Assembly: GCF_007097145.1 (NCBI RefSeq) | Contig: NZ_VJVZ01000010.1 | Coordinates: 1-64,000, forward strand | Reading direction: 5' to 3' | DNA: 64,000 bases | From: Flavobacterium zepuense | Lineage (GTDB): Bacteria > Bacteroidota > Bacteroidia > Flavobacteriales > Flavobacteriaceae | Shown: positions 1-7,561 of the stretch, one piece after another | How the letters are laid out: each line of letters opens with the position of its first letter | How positions within the stretch are numbered: position 1 is the stretch's first letter | Position numbers and translations under genes: made by a program | Notes under the pieces: generated by a model | Told to the model about the DNA's origin: nothing | The model's database searches: none | Seen by the model: only the letters and a program-made list of their open reading frames with translations

Positions 1-9
1 ATAAAACAA

Positions 10-33
10 AAAATCCCGCTTTCGCGGGATTTT
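10..33 (-). terminator. Intrinsic terminator of the lipoprotein gene at 58-954
   Basis: A 9-10 bp perfect stem (11-19 with 24-32, loop 20-23) with a G+C-rich core. Read on the minus strand it is followed by a T-rich run towards position 1. It lies just beyond the stop codon of the minus-strand gene, as expected for Rho-independent termination. Confidence 0.8.
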
Positions 34-57
34 GTATTAATATATATCGGTAATTAA

Positions 58-954
58 TTACCAGTCGTATTCAACATGAAACGCTCCATTAGTAACCGTG
101 TGTATGGTTTCACCCTGCCCGTTTAATACATTAAAGGTAAATGTACCGGTAATCCAGCCGTTATCAATAGCTGTTATAACTAATGTACCACCCGTTATAC
201 CATATTCTACGCCGGCATCATCTATATAATCCGCTTGGTAATCAGCGAGAGGTTCAGTGCTAAACGCATAAGTACCCGGAGTAACTTCGCCATTAATAAA
301 CAGGTTTATCTGATGATCTGCCCCTATAGCATTTATGCTTATAATATTAGTGTAACCAATCGCAAGATCGTTTGCATAATTTACAGCAGTACCATTTACG
401 GTAGCTGTCATAGAATCTCCATTAGGCAAAACCGGTGCCGTTATATACGGTACATCTGTAAATACACCTTGTGTAAATTGCTTAGTATCCTCGGCATTTG
501 CACCCTGGCCTGTAAAGCTAAAGGTACCCGACATTGTATGTGATAAGGTGTTTATTGAAATGGTTACAGTACTTGAACCCTCCGGCAATAAAAAATTAGA
601 ATAGGTAGATTCAGCCGCTCCGCTTGCCGTGTAAGACATAATAGCATCTGTATATGTACCCGATGTTGTACCATCGATTATAATGCCTATCATCTCGCCG
701 TTAGTGCCCCTCATACCACTAATAAGGGTTAAACCATTACCAACACTTGCAGCGGTACTGGTTGCAACATACGTGGTATCATTAAAATCAACCTGAAACA
801 AAGCAACTTCAGGTATATCTGTAGAGTCTATAGGCTCTTCTACCGGTGGTTCATAATCAAGAAGTACGGGATCTATCGGTTCAACATCACACGACATAAA
901 ACCTATTGCCGTAAACAGCACCATAAAGGCTGAAAGTAATTTTATCCTGTTCAT
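58..954 (-). CDS. Secreted lipoprotein of unknown function
   Basis: About 298 residues when started at the Met at 954 (MNRIKLL...), which gives a clean lipoprotein signal: basic start, hydrophobic stretch, then a lipobox ending in SC (Cys about residue 22). A longer in-frame extension to 996 would bury the signal and is rejected. The mature part is acidic near the Cys (Asp/Glu/Pro-rich linker) and then rich in Thr, Ser, Gly and aromatic beta-strand-like stretches, which suggests a beta-sandwich. I do not recognise a named domain. A CAAATATA at 972-979 (minus-strand TATATTTG) is a plausible -7 box. A strong terminator follows, so the gene is probably monocistronic. Role unknown; likely anchored in the outer or inner membrane. 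Confidence 0.8.
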   Translation of the reverse strand: MNRIKLLSAFMVLFTAIGFMSCDVEPIDPVLLDYEPPVEEPIDSTDIPEVALFQVDFNDTTYVATSTAASVGNGLTLISGMRGTNGEMIGIIIDGTTSGTYTDAIMSYTASGAAESTYSNFLLPEGSSTVTISINTLSHTMSGTFSFTGQGANAEDTKQFTQGVFTDVPYITAPVLPNGDSMTATVNGTAVNYANDLAIGYTNIISINAIGADHQINLFINGEVTPGTYAFSTEPLADYQADYIDDAGVEYGITGGTLVITAIDNGWITGTFTFNVLNGQGETIHTVTNGAFHVEYDW

Positions 955-1052
955 AAATAATAATTTTCCGCCAAATATAACCAATATTTGAAACAAAAGC
1001 GTTAAAAAATAAATTGCCTGGCTAAAAGTGGCGAAGTTTTTAAAATTAAGTA

Positions 1053-1835
1053 TTAGTTAATTATATATGAAGTTAATGCCATTTGATAAGACAGTCCCTC
1101 GCCGGTTGATTCTGATTTTATAGGGCCTACATTTTTAGCGAACCAAATGTAAGTTGTATAGTCAGCCCCCATTATGGTCTGAACCATTTTCTCTTTAATA
1201 ACATCGGTAAACGTTTCTCCTTCAACAGTAACAGTTAAATCTTTTTGCATAATCGTACCCTTAAAGTTTAGCGTCATTGTAACTGGCGGAAAGCCCGACA
1301 TACCATAGGTCGTGGTTTGTGTAACCGTTTGCGTCCAACTCTCACCCACTTCAAGATTGTCTTTTAAAACTATTATTTCATAAGGTGCAATTGTAATGGA
1401 AGGTAGTCCGTTCGCAGCAGGTATATCAACACTCACCCTTTCGTAGTAGGTGCCGCCATTTTTCCTTAAATGTATATCTGCCTCGCCTGTAAGATCATCA
1501 GTTCCTGATTCCTGAAAATAGTGGTTTATTTTATAATAGGTTACGCCACCAATAACTTCTGTGCCAATAATTTTCATTGGAGCCGGATCTTCATCAAAGT
1601 CGCCGGTATATATAAAGTCCCACTCATTATTAAGAGCCATCGGGAAGTAATCGCCTTCGCTTGCTACTGGATCATCATCATCGTCATTATCACCACCGGG
1701 AGGGTTGTTATTAACAGGACCGGGGTTGTTATTATTGTTTATATAATAAACCGGATCGATACCATCTGCCTCACACGAGGTAAGAGATAAAGATATCAGA
1801 AGTAAGAGTGAGGCAATTAAAGTAATTTTTTTCAT
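1053..1835 (-). CDS. Secreted lipoprotein with Asn/Asp-rich linker, unknown function
   Basis: About 260 residues from the Met at 1835 (MKKITLIAS...), chosen because it starts a typical lipoprotein signal with Cys near residue 21. The upstream in-frame Met would place 17 residues before the signal. After the Cys comes a low-complexity linker of Asn, Pro, Gly and a run of Asp, then a folded domain starting near 'YFPMALNNEWDF', a motif I associate with Bacteroidetes lipoproteins of unknown function. A -7-like box (CAAATATA, minus strand TATATTTG) lies at 1866-1873. It follows a UMF1-type transporter gene on the same strand with a 56-base gap, so it may be separately transcribed. No catalytic motif seen. 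Confidence 0.8.
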   Translation of the reverse strand: MKKITLIASLLLLISLSLTSCEADGIDPVYYINNNNNPGPVNNNPPGGDNDDDDDPVASEGDYFPMALNNEWDFIYTGDFDEDPAPMKIIGTEVIGGVTYYKINHYFQESGTDDLTGEADIHLRKNGGTYYERVSVDIPAANGLPSITIAPYEIIVLKDNLEVGESWTQTVTQTTTYGMSGFPPVTMTLNFKGTIMQKDLTVTVEGETFTDVIKEKMVQTIMGADYTTYIWFAKNVGPIKSESTGEGLSYQMALTSYIIN

Positions 1836-1891
1836 AATGGTTAAGAGTAATGATAAGGTTTTTGGCAAATATATACAAATAAGCAAATGAT

Positions 1892-3175
1892 TTATAATTT
1901 TTTTAATACCCTCACTAATAAAAAAACACCAATTACAAAAAACACCGTTAAAAACACTACTGAATAGCGCATACTGCCAAAAGCCTGGTCTATAGCGCCG
2001 TATAAAATCATCCCTATTACAATACCTATTTTCTCGGTAACATCATAAAAACTAAAGTAGGAGGCGGTATCGGTTGTTTCGGGTAAAAATTTAGAATATG
2101 TACTCCTTGAAAGCGACTGTATACCTCCCATAACCAAACCTACAAATGCCGCAGTTACATAAAAATGTATAGGCAGCGTTACAAAATAAGCACACACACA
2201 AATTACTGCCCAAATGCAGTTAATACCAATTAGGGTTTTAATATTACCAAATTTAGCCGATAGCTTAGATGTGATTATTGCTCCCACTACCGCCACCAAC
2301 TGTATAAGTAATATGCTTATAATTAGTCCCATGCTTTTAGCTCCGGAATCTGGCCAGGCAATTTCTTCGGCACCAAAATAGGTGGCAGCAAGCATAACGG
2401 TTTGTACCGCCATACTATATACAAAAAAAGAACCCAGATAGCGCTTAAGAACTATGTTCTGGCTTAGTTGTACCCAAACCTTGCGCAGTTCTTTAAAACC
2501 ATTAAGCATAACATCGCCGGTTACTTTATTTTTCTTTGCTCCTTTAGGCAGATAGTAATAGGTGTATTGACTAAATATAACCCACCACACACCTACCGAT
2601 ACGAACGACCAGCGCATAACATCCATCTTTTTCTCATCGGGCACGCTTAAAAGCACGGCAAGTACTGCTACCAAAAGTATCACACTACCTATGTAACCCA
2701 TTGAATAACCACGGGCACTAACGCTATCCTGCTGGTCAGGATAGGCAACATCAGGCAGGTAGGAGTTATAAAACACCAGGCTGCCCCAAAAGCCTATAAG
2801 GCCGAAAAGATAGCATACCAAACCAAAGTAAATAGTGTCCTTATTAAACCAGTACAGCCCAATGCATGAGGCCGCACCTATGTAACAAAATAATTGAAGG
2901 AATGATTTTTTGTTACCGGCATAATCTGCAATACCAGACAGTAACGGCGATATAAATGCTACGATTAAAAAAGCAAAGGCTGTTGTAAAGCTTATAAGTG
3001 CCGTGCTTTTCATGGAGGTGCCAAAAATTGCTACCTCGCTACCTTTTTCAAAGATCAGGTCATAAAAAATAGGGAATACTGCCGAAGCAATTACAAGACT
3101 GTAAACGGAGTTTGCCCAGTCGTAAAATGCCCAGGCGTTAAGCAGCTTTTTGCTGCCTTTTTCTAATTGTGCCAT
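1892..3175 (-). CDS. UMF1/Atg22-type major facilitator superfamily transporter
   Basis: 427 residues with about twelve hydrophobic segments. The N-terminus 'LLNAWAFYDWANSVYSLVI' and the later 'GGIQSLSRSTYSKFLPE' stretch are the signatures I know from the UMF1 (Atg22-like) branch of the major facilitator superfamily. Members sit in the inner membrane; the Bacteroidetes substrates are not established, so none is assigned. The ATG at 3175 gives a normal N-terminus directly before the first membrane segment. A full promoter (3195-3224) lies 20 bases upstream, giving a very short leader. Intact, with normal family length. Confidence 0.85.
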   Translation of the reverse strand: MAQLEKGSKKLLNAWAFYDWANSVYSLVIASAVFPIFYDLIFEKGSEVAIFGTSMKSTALISFTTAFAFLIVAFISPLLSGIADYAGNKKSFLQLFCYIGAASCIGLYWFNKDTIYFGLVCYLFGLIGFWGSLVFYNSYLPDVAYPDQQDSVSARGYSMGYIGSVILLVAVLAVLLSVPDEKKMDVMRWSFVSVGVWWVIFSQYTYYYLPKGAKKNKVTGDVMLNGFKELRKVWVQLSQNIVLKRYLGSFFVYSMAVQTVMLAATYFGAEEIAWPDSGAKSMGLIISILLIQLVAVVGAIITSKLSAKFGNIKTLIGINCIWAVICVCAYFVTLPIHFYVTAAFVGLVMGGIQSLSRSTYSKFLPETTDTASYFSFYDVTEKIGIVIGMILYGAIDQAFGSMRYSVVFLTVFFVIGVFLLVRVLKKL

Positions 3176-3194
3176 ATAGTATTGGTTTGTGTAC

Positions 3195-3224
3195 CAAAAC
3201 TACTCTATTTTTTTTAATATCAAA
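3195..3224 (-). promoter_or_regulatory. Bacteroidetes-type promoter for the UMF1 transporter
   Basis: On the minus strand, TTTG (3221-3224) is followed after 18 bases by TAGTTTTG (3195-3202), which matches the TTTG / TAnnTTTG consensus. The start codon is 20 bases downstream of the -7 box. Confidence 0.6.
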
Positions 3225-3278
3225 TACTGTACTATTAAGCCATTATGAAGTTTTAAGCCGGCACACAGCATAAAAAAA

Positions 3279-3296
3279 GCTGCCCTTTCAGGCAGC
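3279..3296 (-). terminator. Terminator after the cyclophilin-FKBP gene
   Basis: A 6 bp G+C-rich stem (3279-3284 with 3291-3296, loop 6) followed on the minus strand by seven T residues. It lies 35 bases past the stop codon of the gene at 3332-4264. Confidence 0.75.
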
Positions 3297-3303
3297 CTTC
3301 TAT

Positions 3304-3334
3304 CTTAATACTCAATACTAAGTACTTAATACTA
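3304..3334. repeat. Short 7-base-period repeat (AATACTn) at a gene 3' end
   Basis: Four imperfect copies of a 7-base unit (AATACTC, AATACTA, AGTACTT, AATACTA) run up to and over the stop codon of the prolyl isomerase gene. The block is close to self-complementary around AAGTACTT. It resembles, in period and position, the blocks at 4980-5070, 5808-5876 and 13515-13641. Confidence 0.6.
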
Positions 3335-4264
3335 TTTAACGTCCATCAATTCTACATCAAAAATAAGAGTAGCATCAGGAGGTATAACACCACCCGCCCC
3401 GCGAGAGCCATAGCCCAGGTGCGACGGTATAACAAAACGGGCTTTATCGCCTACTTGTAGCAACGCGATACCTTCGTCCCATCCTTCAATAACATTACCC
3501 CTGCCTAATGGGAACTCGATAGGCTGTTTGCGTTTGTAAGACGAGTCAAATTCCTGGCCATCTACTAAAGCACCTTTGTAGTGAACCGATACAGTTTTAC
3601 CTTTTTCAGCTTGTTTGCCATCACCTTTCTGGATGATCTGGTAACGCAGGCCGCTTTCAGTTTTCTGAAAACCGGCAGCTATTTTATCAAGAGCCTCATC
3701 AGCCTGTTTTTTAGCGTCTGCAATACGTTTCTCGCGCGATCCTTCAAATGTACGAAAGGCTTCGATAGCATTCCATTTCTGGGATTCTTCGCCAACGCGT
3801 ACAATTTCTAAAGTCTCAATTTTATCATTTTGCTGAATAGCATCAACAACATCCTGGCCTTCAATAACATTACCAAAAACAGTATGCTTGTTATCTAACC
3901 AAGGTGTAGCAACATGTGTAATAAAAAACTGAGAACCGTTACTGCCTGGACCTGCATTAGCCATAGATAGCACACCGGGCGCATCATGCCTTAAGTCTGG
4001 GTGAAACTCGTCATCAAACTGGTAACCTGGTCCGCCTGTACCTTTACCCTGCGGGCAACCGCCTTGTATCATAAAGTCGGCTATAACACGGTGAAAAGCA
4101 AGTCCGTCATAATATGGTTTGCCTTGTGGTTTCTCATTATTTTCAAGGTTACCTTCAGCCAGGCCTACAAAGTTGCCCACGGTACCCGGAGTTTTATCGT
4201 ATGTCAGTTTTACAAGGATAACTCCTTTGGATGTATTGAATTTTGCGTAAATTCCGTTTTCCAT
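3332..4264 (-). CDS. Two-domain peptidyl-prolyl isomerase: cyclophilin fused to FKBP
   Basis: 310 residues. Residues about 1-160 are a cyclophilin: '[15 protein letters not shown]' holds the catalytic Arg-x4-Phe-Met-Gln-x-Gly pattern, and '[15 protein letters not shown]' the Gln-Phe-Phe-Ile motif. Residues about 205-310 are an FKBP: '[18 protein letters not shown]', '[20 protein letters not shown]' and '[23 protein letters not shown]'. A basic/Ala-rich helix joins them. Both domains keep the core residues, so both may catalyse cis-trans isomerisation of prolyl bonds during protein folding. There is no signal peptide, so a cytoplasmic site is inferred. A CAAATTTA (4288-4295, minus-strand TAAATTTG) is a possible -7 box. 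The FKBP end runs into a short heptad repeat and then a terminator. Confidence 0.93.
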   Translation of the reverse strand: MENGIYAKFNTSKGVILVKLTYDKTPGTVGNFVGLAEGNLENNEKPQGKPYYDGLAFHRVIADFMIQGGCPQGKGTGGPGYQFDDEFHPDLRHDAPGVLSMANAGPGSNGSQFFITHVATPWLDNKHTVFGNVIEGQDVVDAIQQNDKIETLEIVRVGEESQKWNAIEAFRTFEGSREKRIADAKKQADEALDKIAAGFQKTESGLRYQIIQKGDGKQAEKGKTVSVHYKGALVDGQEFDSSYKRKQPIEFPLGRGNVIEGWDEGIALLQVGDKARFVIPSHLGYGSRGAGGVIPPDATLIFDVELMDVK

Positions 4265-4481
4265 TGTTTTATTTGTTTTGTGAGGCGCAAATTTACGAAT
4301 TAATTTTAACTCTTATAAGTACGGTTTCATAACAAAAAGGTAAATTTGAGGGTTAATCGCCAGCGTTATAAAAAACTGAAGTACCTACCGCTAAGGCTGA
4401 ACACATTATTAAACGACCTGCCAAAATGCTACCATTGGTATATTCTATTATAGGGGTAAAAAATTTATAACAGAATATTCT

Positions 4482-4489
4482 TATTTTTG
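4482..4489 (+). promoter_or_regulatory. -7 box for the DUF1569 gene
   Basis: TATTTTTG fits TAnnTTTG and lies 19 bases before the ATG at 4509. I could not place a -33 TTG at the usual distance, so this is a partial promoter call. Confidence 0.4.
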
Positions 4490-4508
4490 CGTAACTTATT
4501 TTTTAAAT

Positions 4509-4958
4509 ATGGAAAGCCTATACAAACCTAAGGGGAATCAAAATATAATAGACCGCATAGACCAGCTTAGCCCTATGACGCTCTCCCAATGGGGCGTAAT
4601 GACGGTAAGCCAAATGATGCAGCACTGCCAGGAGCCCATTAAAATGGCGTTTGGCATCATTCACGTTAAACCACACTGGAAAAGTTACTTCTTTGCCGGT
4701 TCATATAAAAAGAAGCTTACAAGCTCCAAGCTATTCCACAGGGATCAAAGTGCTATTAAAGAATTCATTATTAAGCGTGAGCCTAATTTTGAAGAAGCCA
4801 AAGCCGGACTTAAAGACCTGGTTGCCACTTTTGCTAAAGATGGCCATGCTGCCATTAAAGTGAGCCGCCACCCACTTATGGGCGAAATGACCTATGATGA
4901 ATGGGATCTTTTGCAATGGAAACACCTTGATTACCACTTAAAACAGTTTGGAGTGTAA
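4509..4958 (+). CDS. DUF1569 (DinB-like fold) protein
   Basis: 149 residues. 'MTLSQWGVMTVSQMMQHCQEPIKMAFG' near the N-terminus and 'HPLMGEMTYDEWDLLQWKHLDYHLKQFG' at the C-terminus match the DUF1569 family, which I know as a four-helix DinB-like protein. The spaced His residues (in MMQHC and KHLDYH) could bind a metal, as in DinB relatives. The biochemical role is not established. It is divergent from the prolyl isomerase gene and upstream of trmD, with an A+T-rich hairpin directly at its stop codon, so it is probably transcribed alone. Confidence 0.85.
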   Translation: MESLYKPKGNQNIIDRIDQLSPMTLSQWGVMTVSQMMQHCQEPIKMAFGIIHVKPHWKSYFFAGSYKKKLTSSKLFHRDQSAIKEFIIKREPNFEEAKAGLKDLVATFAKDGHAAIKVSRHPLMGEMTYDEWDLLQWKHLDYHLKQFGV

Positions 4959-4979
4959 AAATTTGCTTTGCAAATTTTT
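4957..4979 (+). terminator. A+T-rich hairpin at the stop codon of the DUF1569 gene
   Basis: Perfect 10 bp stem (4957-4966 with 4970-4979), loop of three T, ending in five T. The stem begins inside the stop codon. It is G+C-poor, so a weak terminator or an mRNA 3'-end stabiliser. Confidence 0.5.
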
Positions 4980-5070
4980 AATAGACAATGAGCAATAGAC
5001 AATTTGCAGATTTACTTTAAATCTAATGGCACATTGCCAATTGCTTATTGTACATTGCTCATTGCCAATT
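4980..5070. repeat. Inverted pair of 7-base-period repeats between DUF1569 and trmD
   Basis: The left arm (about 4980-5006) reads as AATAGAC/AATGAGC units, and the right arm (about 5031-5070) as ATTGCCA, ATTGCTT, ATTGTAC, ATTGCTC, ATTGCCA. The right arm's reverse complement matches most of the left, so the block can fold into a large imperfect hairpin around 5007-5023, itself a small inverted repeat. No coding sense was found. Confidence 0.65.
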
Positions 5071-5086
5071 AAACTTTGTAACTTTG
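5055..5086 (+). promoter_or_regulatory. Likely trmD promoter
   Basis: TTG at 5055-5057, 21 bases, then TAACTTTG at 5079-5086, a perfect TAnnTTTG box. The ATG of trmD is at 5114. The -33 element lies inside the heptad repeat block. The bases after the box (5081-5106) continue as an 8-base-period AACTTTGn repeat. Confidence 0.55.
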
Positions 5087-5113
5087 CCACTTTCAAACTT
5101 TGAAACTCTAAAA

Positions 5114-5788
5114 ATGCGCATTGATATTATTACCGTATTGCCGGAACTCCTGCGGAGCCCTTTTGAAGCCTCGATTCTTAAACGTGCTATAGATAAAGGC
5201 ATTGTACAAGTACACCTTCATAACCTTAGGGATTACAGCACCAACAAACAAAAAAATGTAGACGACTACCAGTTTGGCGGCGGCGCAGGTATGGTAATGA
5301 TGATAGAGCCTATAGATGCCTGCATCACTAAGCTTAAAAGCGAACGTGAATATGACGAGGTTATTTACATGACCCCAGATGGCGATACGCTGAACCAGAA
5401 AATGGCCAACCGCATGTCGTTATTGGAAAATATCATAATACTTTGCGGCCATTATAAAGGTGTAGACCAGCGCGTACGCGATCAATTTATCACTAAAGAA
5501 ATATCAATTGGCGATTTTGTACTTTCTGGTGGCGAACTTGCTGCGGCAGTTGTAGCCGACTCTATAATACGATTAATTCCGGGGGTATTAAGTAACGAAA
5601 CATCGGCGTTAACCGACAGTTTTCAGGATAACCTGCTATCCCCCCCCATATATACCCGCCCGGCTGAATATAAAGGATGGAAAGTTCCCGATGTATTGCT
5701 AAGTGGCAACTTTGCACATATAGACAAATGGCGCGAAGACATGGCTATGGAACACACCAAAACCCGCAGGCCCGATTTACTTGAATAG
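5114..5788 (+). CDS. trmD: tRNA (guanine-37-N1)-methyltransferase TrmD
   Basis: 225 residues from the ATG at 5114 ([13 protein letters not shown]), the family's usual N-terminus; the 22-residue in-frame extension upstream is repeat sequence and is rejected. TrmD uses S-adenosylmethionine to methylate N1 of G37 next to the anticodon and so prevents frameshifting. Seen: the SPOUT trefoil-knot region '[11 protein letters not shown]', '[12 protein letters not shown]', '[15 protein letters not shown]' and the C-terminal '[31 protein letters not shown]'. Length is typical. The next gene on the strand is rplS, the common bacterial partner, but rplS has its own strong promoter here and a fold-back 7-base repeat lies between them. 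Confidence 0.97.
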   Translation: MRIDIITVLPELLRSPFEASILKRAIDKGIVQVHLHNLRDYSTNKQKNVDDYQFGGGAGMVMMIEPIDACITKLKSEREYDEVIYMTPDGDTLNQKMANRMSLLENIIILCGHYKGVDQRVRDQFITKEISIGDFVLSGGELAAAVVADSIIRLIPGVLSNETSALTDSFQDNLLSPPIYTRPAEYKGWKVPDVLLSGNFAHIDKWREDMAMEHTKTRRPDLLE

Positions 5789-5807
5789 CTTATTCAGGTT
5801 AAAATGT

Positions 5808-5876
5808 TGAAAGTTTTAAATGTTGTAATGTTGAGTACCTAACTGAACTTTTAAACATTAAACATTAAAACTTTCA
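5808..5876. repeat. Inverted 7-base-period repeat downstream of trmD
   Basis: Left arm (about 5809-5832) has GAAAGTTTTAAATGTT with ATGTTGT/AATGTTG units; right arm (about 5849-5875) has AAACATT twice followed by AAAACTTTC. The arms are reverse complements apart from one bulged base and could form a terminator-like hairpin after trmD. Confidence 0.55.
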
Positions 5877-5888
5877 TACTCAAACTTA

Positions 5889-5917
5889 TTGCCACTTCAA
5901 AAATATTTTTATCTTTG
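5889..5917 (+). promoter_or_regulatory. Strong promoter of rplS
   Basis: TTG (5889-5891), 18 bases, TATCTTTG (5910-5917): the best match to the Bacteroidetes sigma-ABfr-type consensus in this region. It predicts a leader of about 65-70 bases before the rplS ATG. Confidence 0.7.
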
Positions 5918-5919
5918 CA

Positions 5920-5991
5920 GCCGCAATCGGGTCAACCTCTGGCGAAAATCGTGGTATGTTGCTCTGATATAAACAATTAAAACAAAAAATC
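5920..5991 (+). promoter_or_regulatory. Possible structured leader of rplS
   Basis: Unlike the surrounding A+T-rich spacers, the first 50 transcribed bases are G+C-richer. They can form a hairpin: CGA/TCG at 5943-5945 and 5949-5951 around an AAA loop, enclosed by ACC/GGT at 5935-5937 and 5953-5955. Ribosomal-protein leaders that bind their own product are known in many phyla, and I believe an L19 leader has been proposed in Flavobacteria, but I cannot confirm that this is it. Confidence 0.35.
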
Positions 5992-6345
5992 ATGTCTGAT
6001 TTAGTTAAATTTGTCGAGAACGAATTTGTTACAAAAAAAGATTTCCCTGAGTTTGGAGCCGGTGATACACTAACTGTGTACTACGAAATTAAAGAGGGTG
6101 AAAAAACAAGGACTCAGTTCTTTAAAGGAGTTGTTATCCAAAAAAGAGGTGCTGGTATCACTCAAACATTTACTATCCGTAAAATGTCTGGTGCTGTAGG
6201 TGTAGAGCGTATTTTCCCGCTTAACATGCCTGCACTACAAAAAATCGAAGTTAACCAAAGAGGTAAAGTTAGAAGAGCTCGTATATTCTACTTCCGCGAC
6301 CTTACTGGTAAAAAAGCTAAGATCAAAGAAAAAAGAAGAAGATAG
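5992..6345 (+). CDS. rplS: 50S ribosomal protein L19
   Basis: 117 residues, the usual length. Bacterial L19 lies at the 30S-50S interface. Seen: 'LVKFVENEFVTKKDFPEFGAGDTLTVYYEIKEG', 'TQFFKGVVIQKRGAG', 'FTIRKMSGAVGVERIFPLNMP' and the basic tail 'RGKVRRARIFYFRDLTGKKAKIKEKRR'. The ATG at 5992 is fixed by the conserved N-terminus. It has its own promoter and leader and is followed by a strong hairpin terminator, so it forms a single-gene transcript downstream of trmD. Confidence 0.98.
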   Translation: MSDLVKFVENEFVTKKDFPEFGAGDTLTVYYEIKEGEKTRTQFFKGVVIQKRGAGITQTFTIRKMSGAVGVERIFPLNMPALQKIEVNQRGKVRRARIFYFRDLTGKKAKIKEKRRR

Positions 6346-6366
6346 TCTTCTGCAAAAAGCATATAA

Positions 6367-6395
6367 AAATCCCCTGATTACTCATCAGGGGATTT
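6367..6395. terminator. Bidirectional terminator between rplS and kdgK
   Basis: 12 bp perfect stem (6367-6378 with 6384-6395, loop 5) with CCCC/GGGG core, followed by T runs on both strands. It separates convergent genes and can serve both. Confidence 0.85.
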
Positions 6396-6414
6396 TTTGT
6401 TTTAGACGATTTGA

Positions 6415-7419
6415 TTACCTTTTTAAACGACCACTAATATTACCCTCGGCTACTTCCAGTACCTCATCTGCACTAACAAGGTTTACATCTCCGGGAAGGG
6501 TGTGTTTTAAGGCACATGCAGCATTAGCAAAATTAAGCGCATGCTGGTCATCATAATGCTGTAAGCCGTAAATAAGCCCGGCTGCATATGCATCACCCGT
6601 ACCTATACGGTCTACCACATCTACAATTTCAATTTCAGGGGTTTCAAAATAATGCTTGTTGACCCACGCCCTGCCGTACACTTTTTGGTGCGAGGCACTT
6701 ACACCCGTACGTACCTTATCAAATACCTTGATTATATTAGGATATTTAGCCATAAGGCTTTCGGCGGCACTTATAAAATTATCTTTGTAGTGCGAATAAT
6801 CGGTACCTAAAATCTCATTGATCTCGTTAATTCCACCAATAAAAATAGTACTTAGCCCTACCAGTTCGCCCAATACTTCTTTGCCATCTTTACCATACTT
6901 CCATAAATTGCTGCGGTAGGCGGGGTCGGCAGTAATGTCTATACCTTTGTCCATGGCTTTTTGCAGCCCTGCTTTAAGCGTTTCATAAGCACCGTTAGAA
7001 ATAGCCGGCGAAATACCCGTCCAGTGCAGCCAGGTGCAATCCTGCAAGGCTTCGTCCCAGTTAACCATATCAGGCGTTATGTGCGCAAAAGCGCCGTGCA
7101 TACGGTTGTAAGCTATCTGGCTGGCACGCATACCCGATCCTATCTCCATAAAATACAGTCCCAGTGGGTGGTCAACTTTTTTCACCTGCGAAACATCAAT
7201 ACCGTACTGGCGCATGGCAGCAAGGGCGGCTTCACCAACGATATCGTTAGATACTGTACTGACATGCTGTACCGGCAGCCCGAATTTAGACAATGATGCC
7301 GCGACGTTCATCTCGGTACCGCCAAAAAAGAAATCAAACTGGGTAGATTGCTGTATCTTACGGTATTCGGGAGGCGATAAACGCATTAAGACTTCGCCAA
7401 AAGTGACTATTTTTCCCAT
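6415..7419 (-). CDS. kdgK: 2-keto-3-deoxygluconate kinase (PfkB family)
   Basis: 334 residues. A PfkB-fold sugar kinase: N-terminal 'FFGGTEMNVAASLSKFG' substrate loop and C-terminal 'VVDRIGTGDAYAAGLIYGL', whose GTGD holds the anion hole and the catalytic Asp. This pattern is typical of KDG kinases, which phosphorylate 2-keto-3-deoxygluconate to KDPG, the step after uronate breakdown. The neighbouring locus encodes GH88 and a possible lyase that would yield unsaturated uronic acid, so the assignment fits. It has its own -7 box (7494-7501) and lies beyond the glycan operon's terminator, so it is transcribed apart. No KDPG aldolase or DKI isomerase gene is in the window. Confidence 0.8.
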   Translation of the reverse strand: MGKIVTFGEVLMRLSPPEYRKIQQSTQFDFFFGGTEMNVAASLSKFGLPVQHVSTVSNDIVGEAALAAMRQYGIDVSQVKKVDHPLGLYFMEIGSGMRASQIAYNRMHGAFAHITPDMVNWDEALQDCTWLHWTGISPAISNGAYETLKAGLQKAMDKGIDITADPAYRSNLWKYGKDGKEVLGELVGLSTIFIGGINEINEILGTDYSHYKDNFISAAESLMAKYPNIIKVFDKVRTGVSASHQKVYGRAWVNKHYFETPEIEIVDVVDRIGTGDAYAAGLIYGLQHYDDQHALNFANAACALKHTLPGDVNLVSADEVLEVAEGNISGRLKR

Positions 7420-7493
7420 AGGTGGATAATTGTGAATGTGGTTATTGGTTGATTTGGTTATTTAGTGCTTCCATTTAATAACCTGCAATTTTA

Positions 7494-7501
7494 CAAATTT
7501 A
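7494..7501 (-). promoter_or_regulatory. -7 box for kdgK
   Basis: CAAATTTA, i.e. TAAATTTG on the minus strand, 75 bases before the kdgK ATG. No clear -33 TTG at the usual distance, because the terminator hairpin of the preceding operon occupies it. Confidence 0.4.
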
Positions 7502-7512
7502 GTATAAATAAA

Positions 7513-7539
7513 ACCGGCCACTATCATGTAGTGGCCGGT
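7513..7539 (-). terminator. Terminator of the glycan-degradation operon
   Basis: 11 bp perfect G+C-rich stem (7513-7523 with 7529-7539, loop 5) followed on the minus strand by a T-rich stretch. It lies 23 bases beyond the stop of the last GH gene. Confidence 0.85.
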
Positions 7540-7561
7540 AAAATAGCAGTTTATTTATTCA

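Noticed and set aside
235-543. Plus-strand frame opposite the first lipoprotein
   Set aside because: It is antisense to a gene with a clear lipoprotein signal and shows low-information codon use. A shadow frame.
4980-5070. CRISPR-like array
   Set aside because: The units are 7-8 bases with no spacers, so not a CRISPR.
5048-5113. N-terminal extension of trmD
   Set aside because: Encoded by repeat DNA and absent from the family's conserved start at MRIDIIT.
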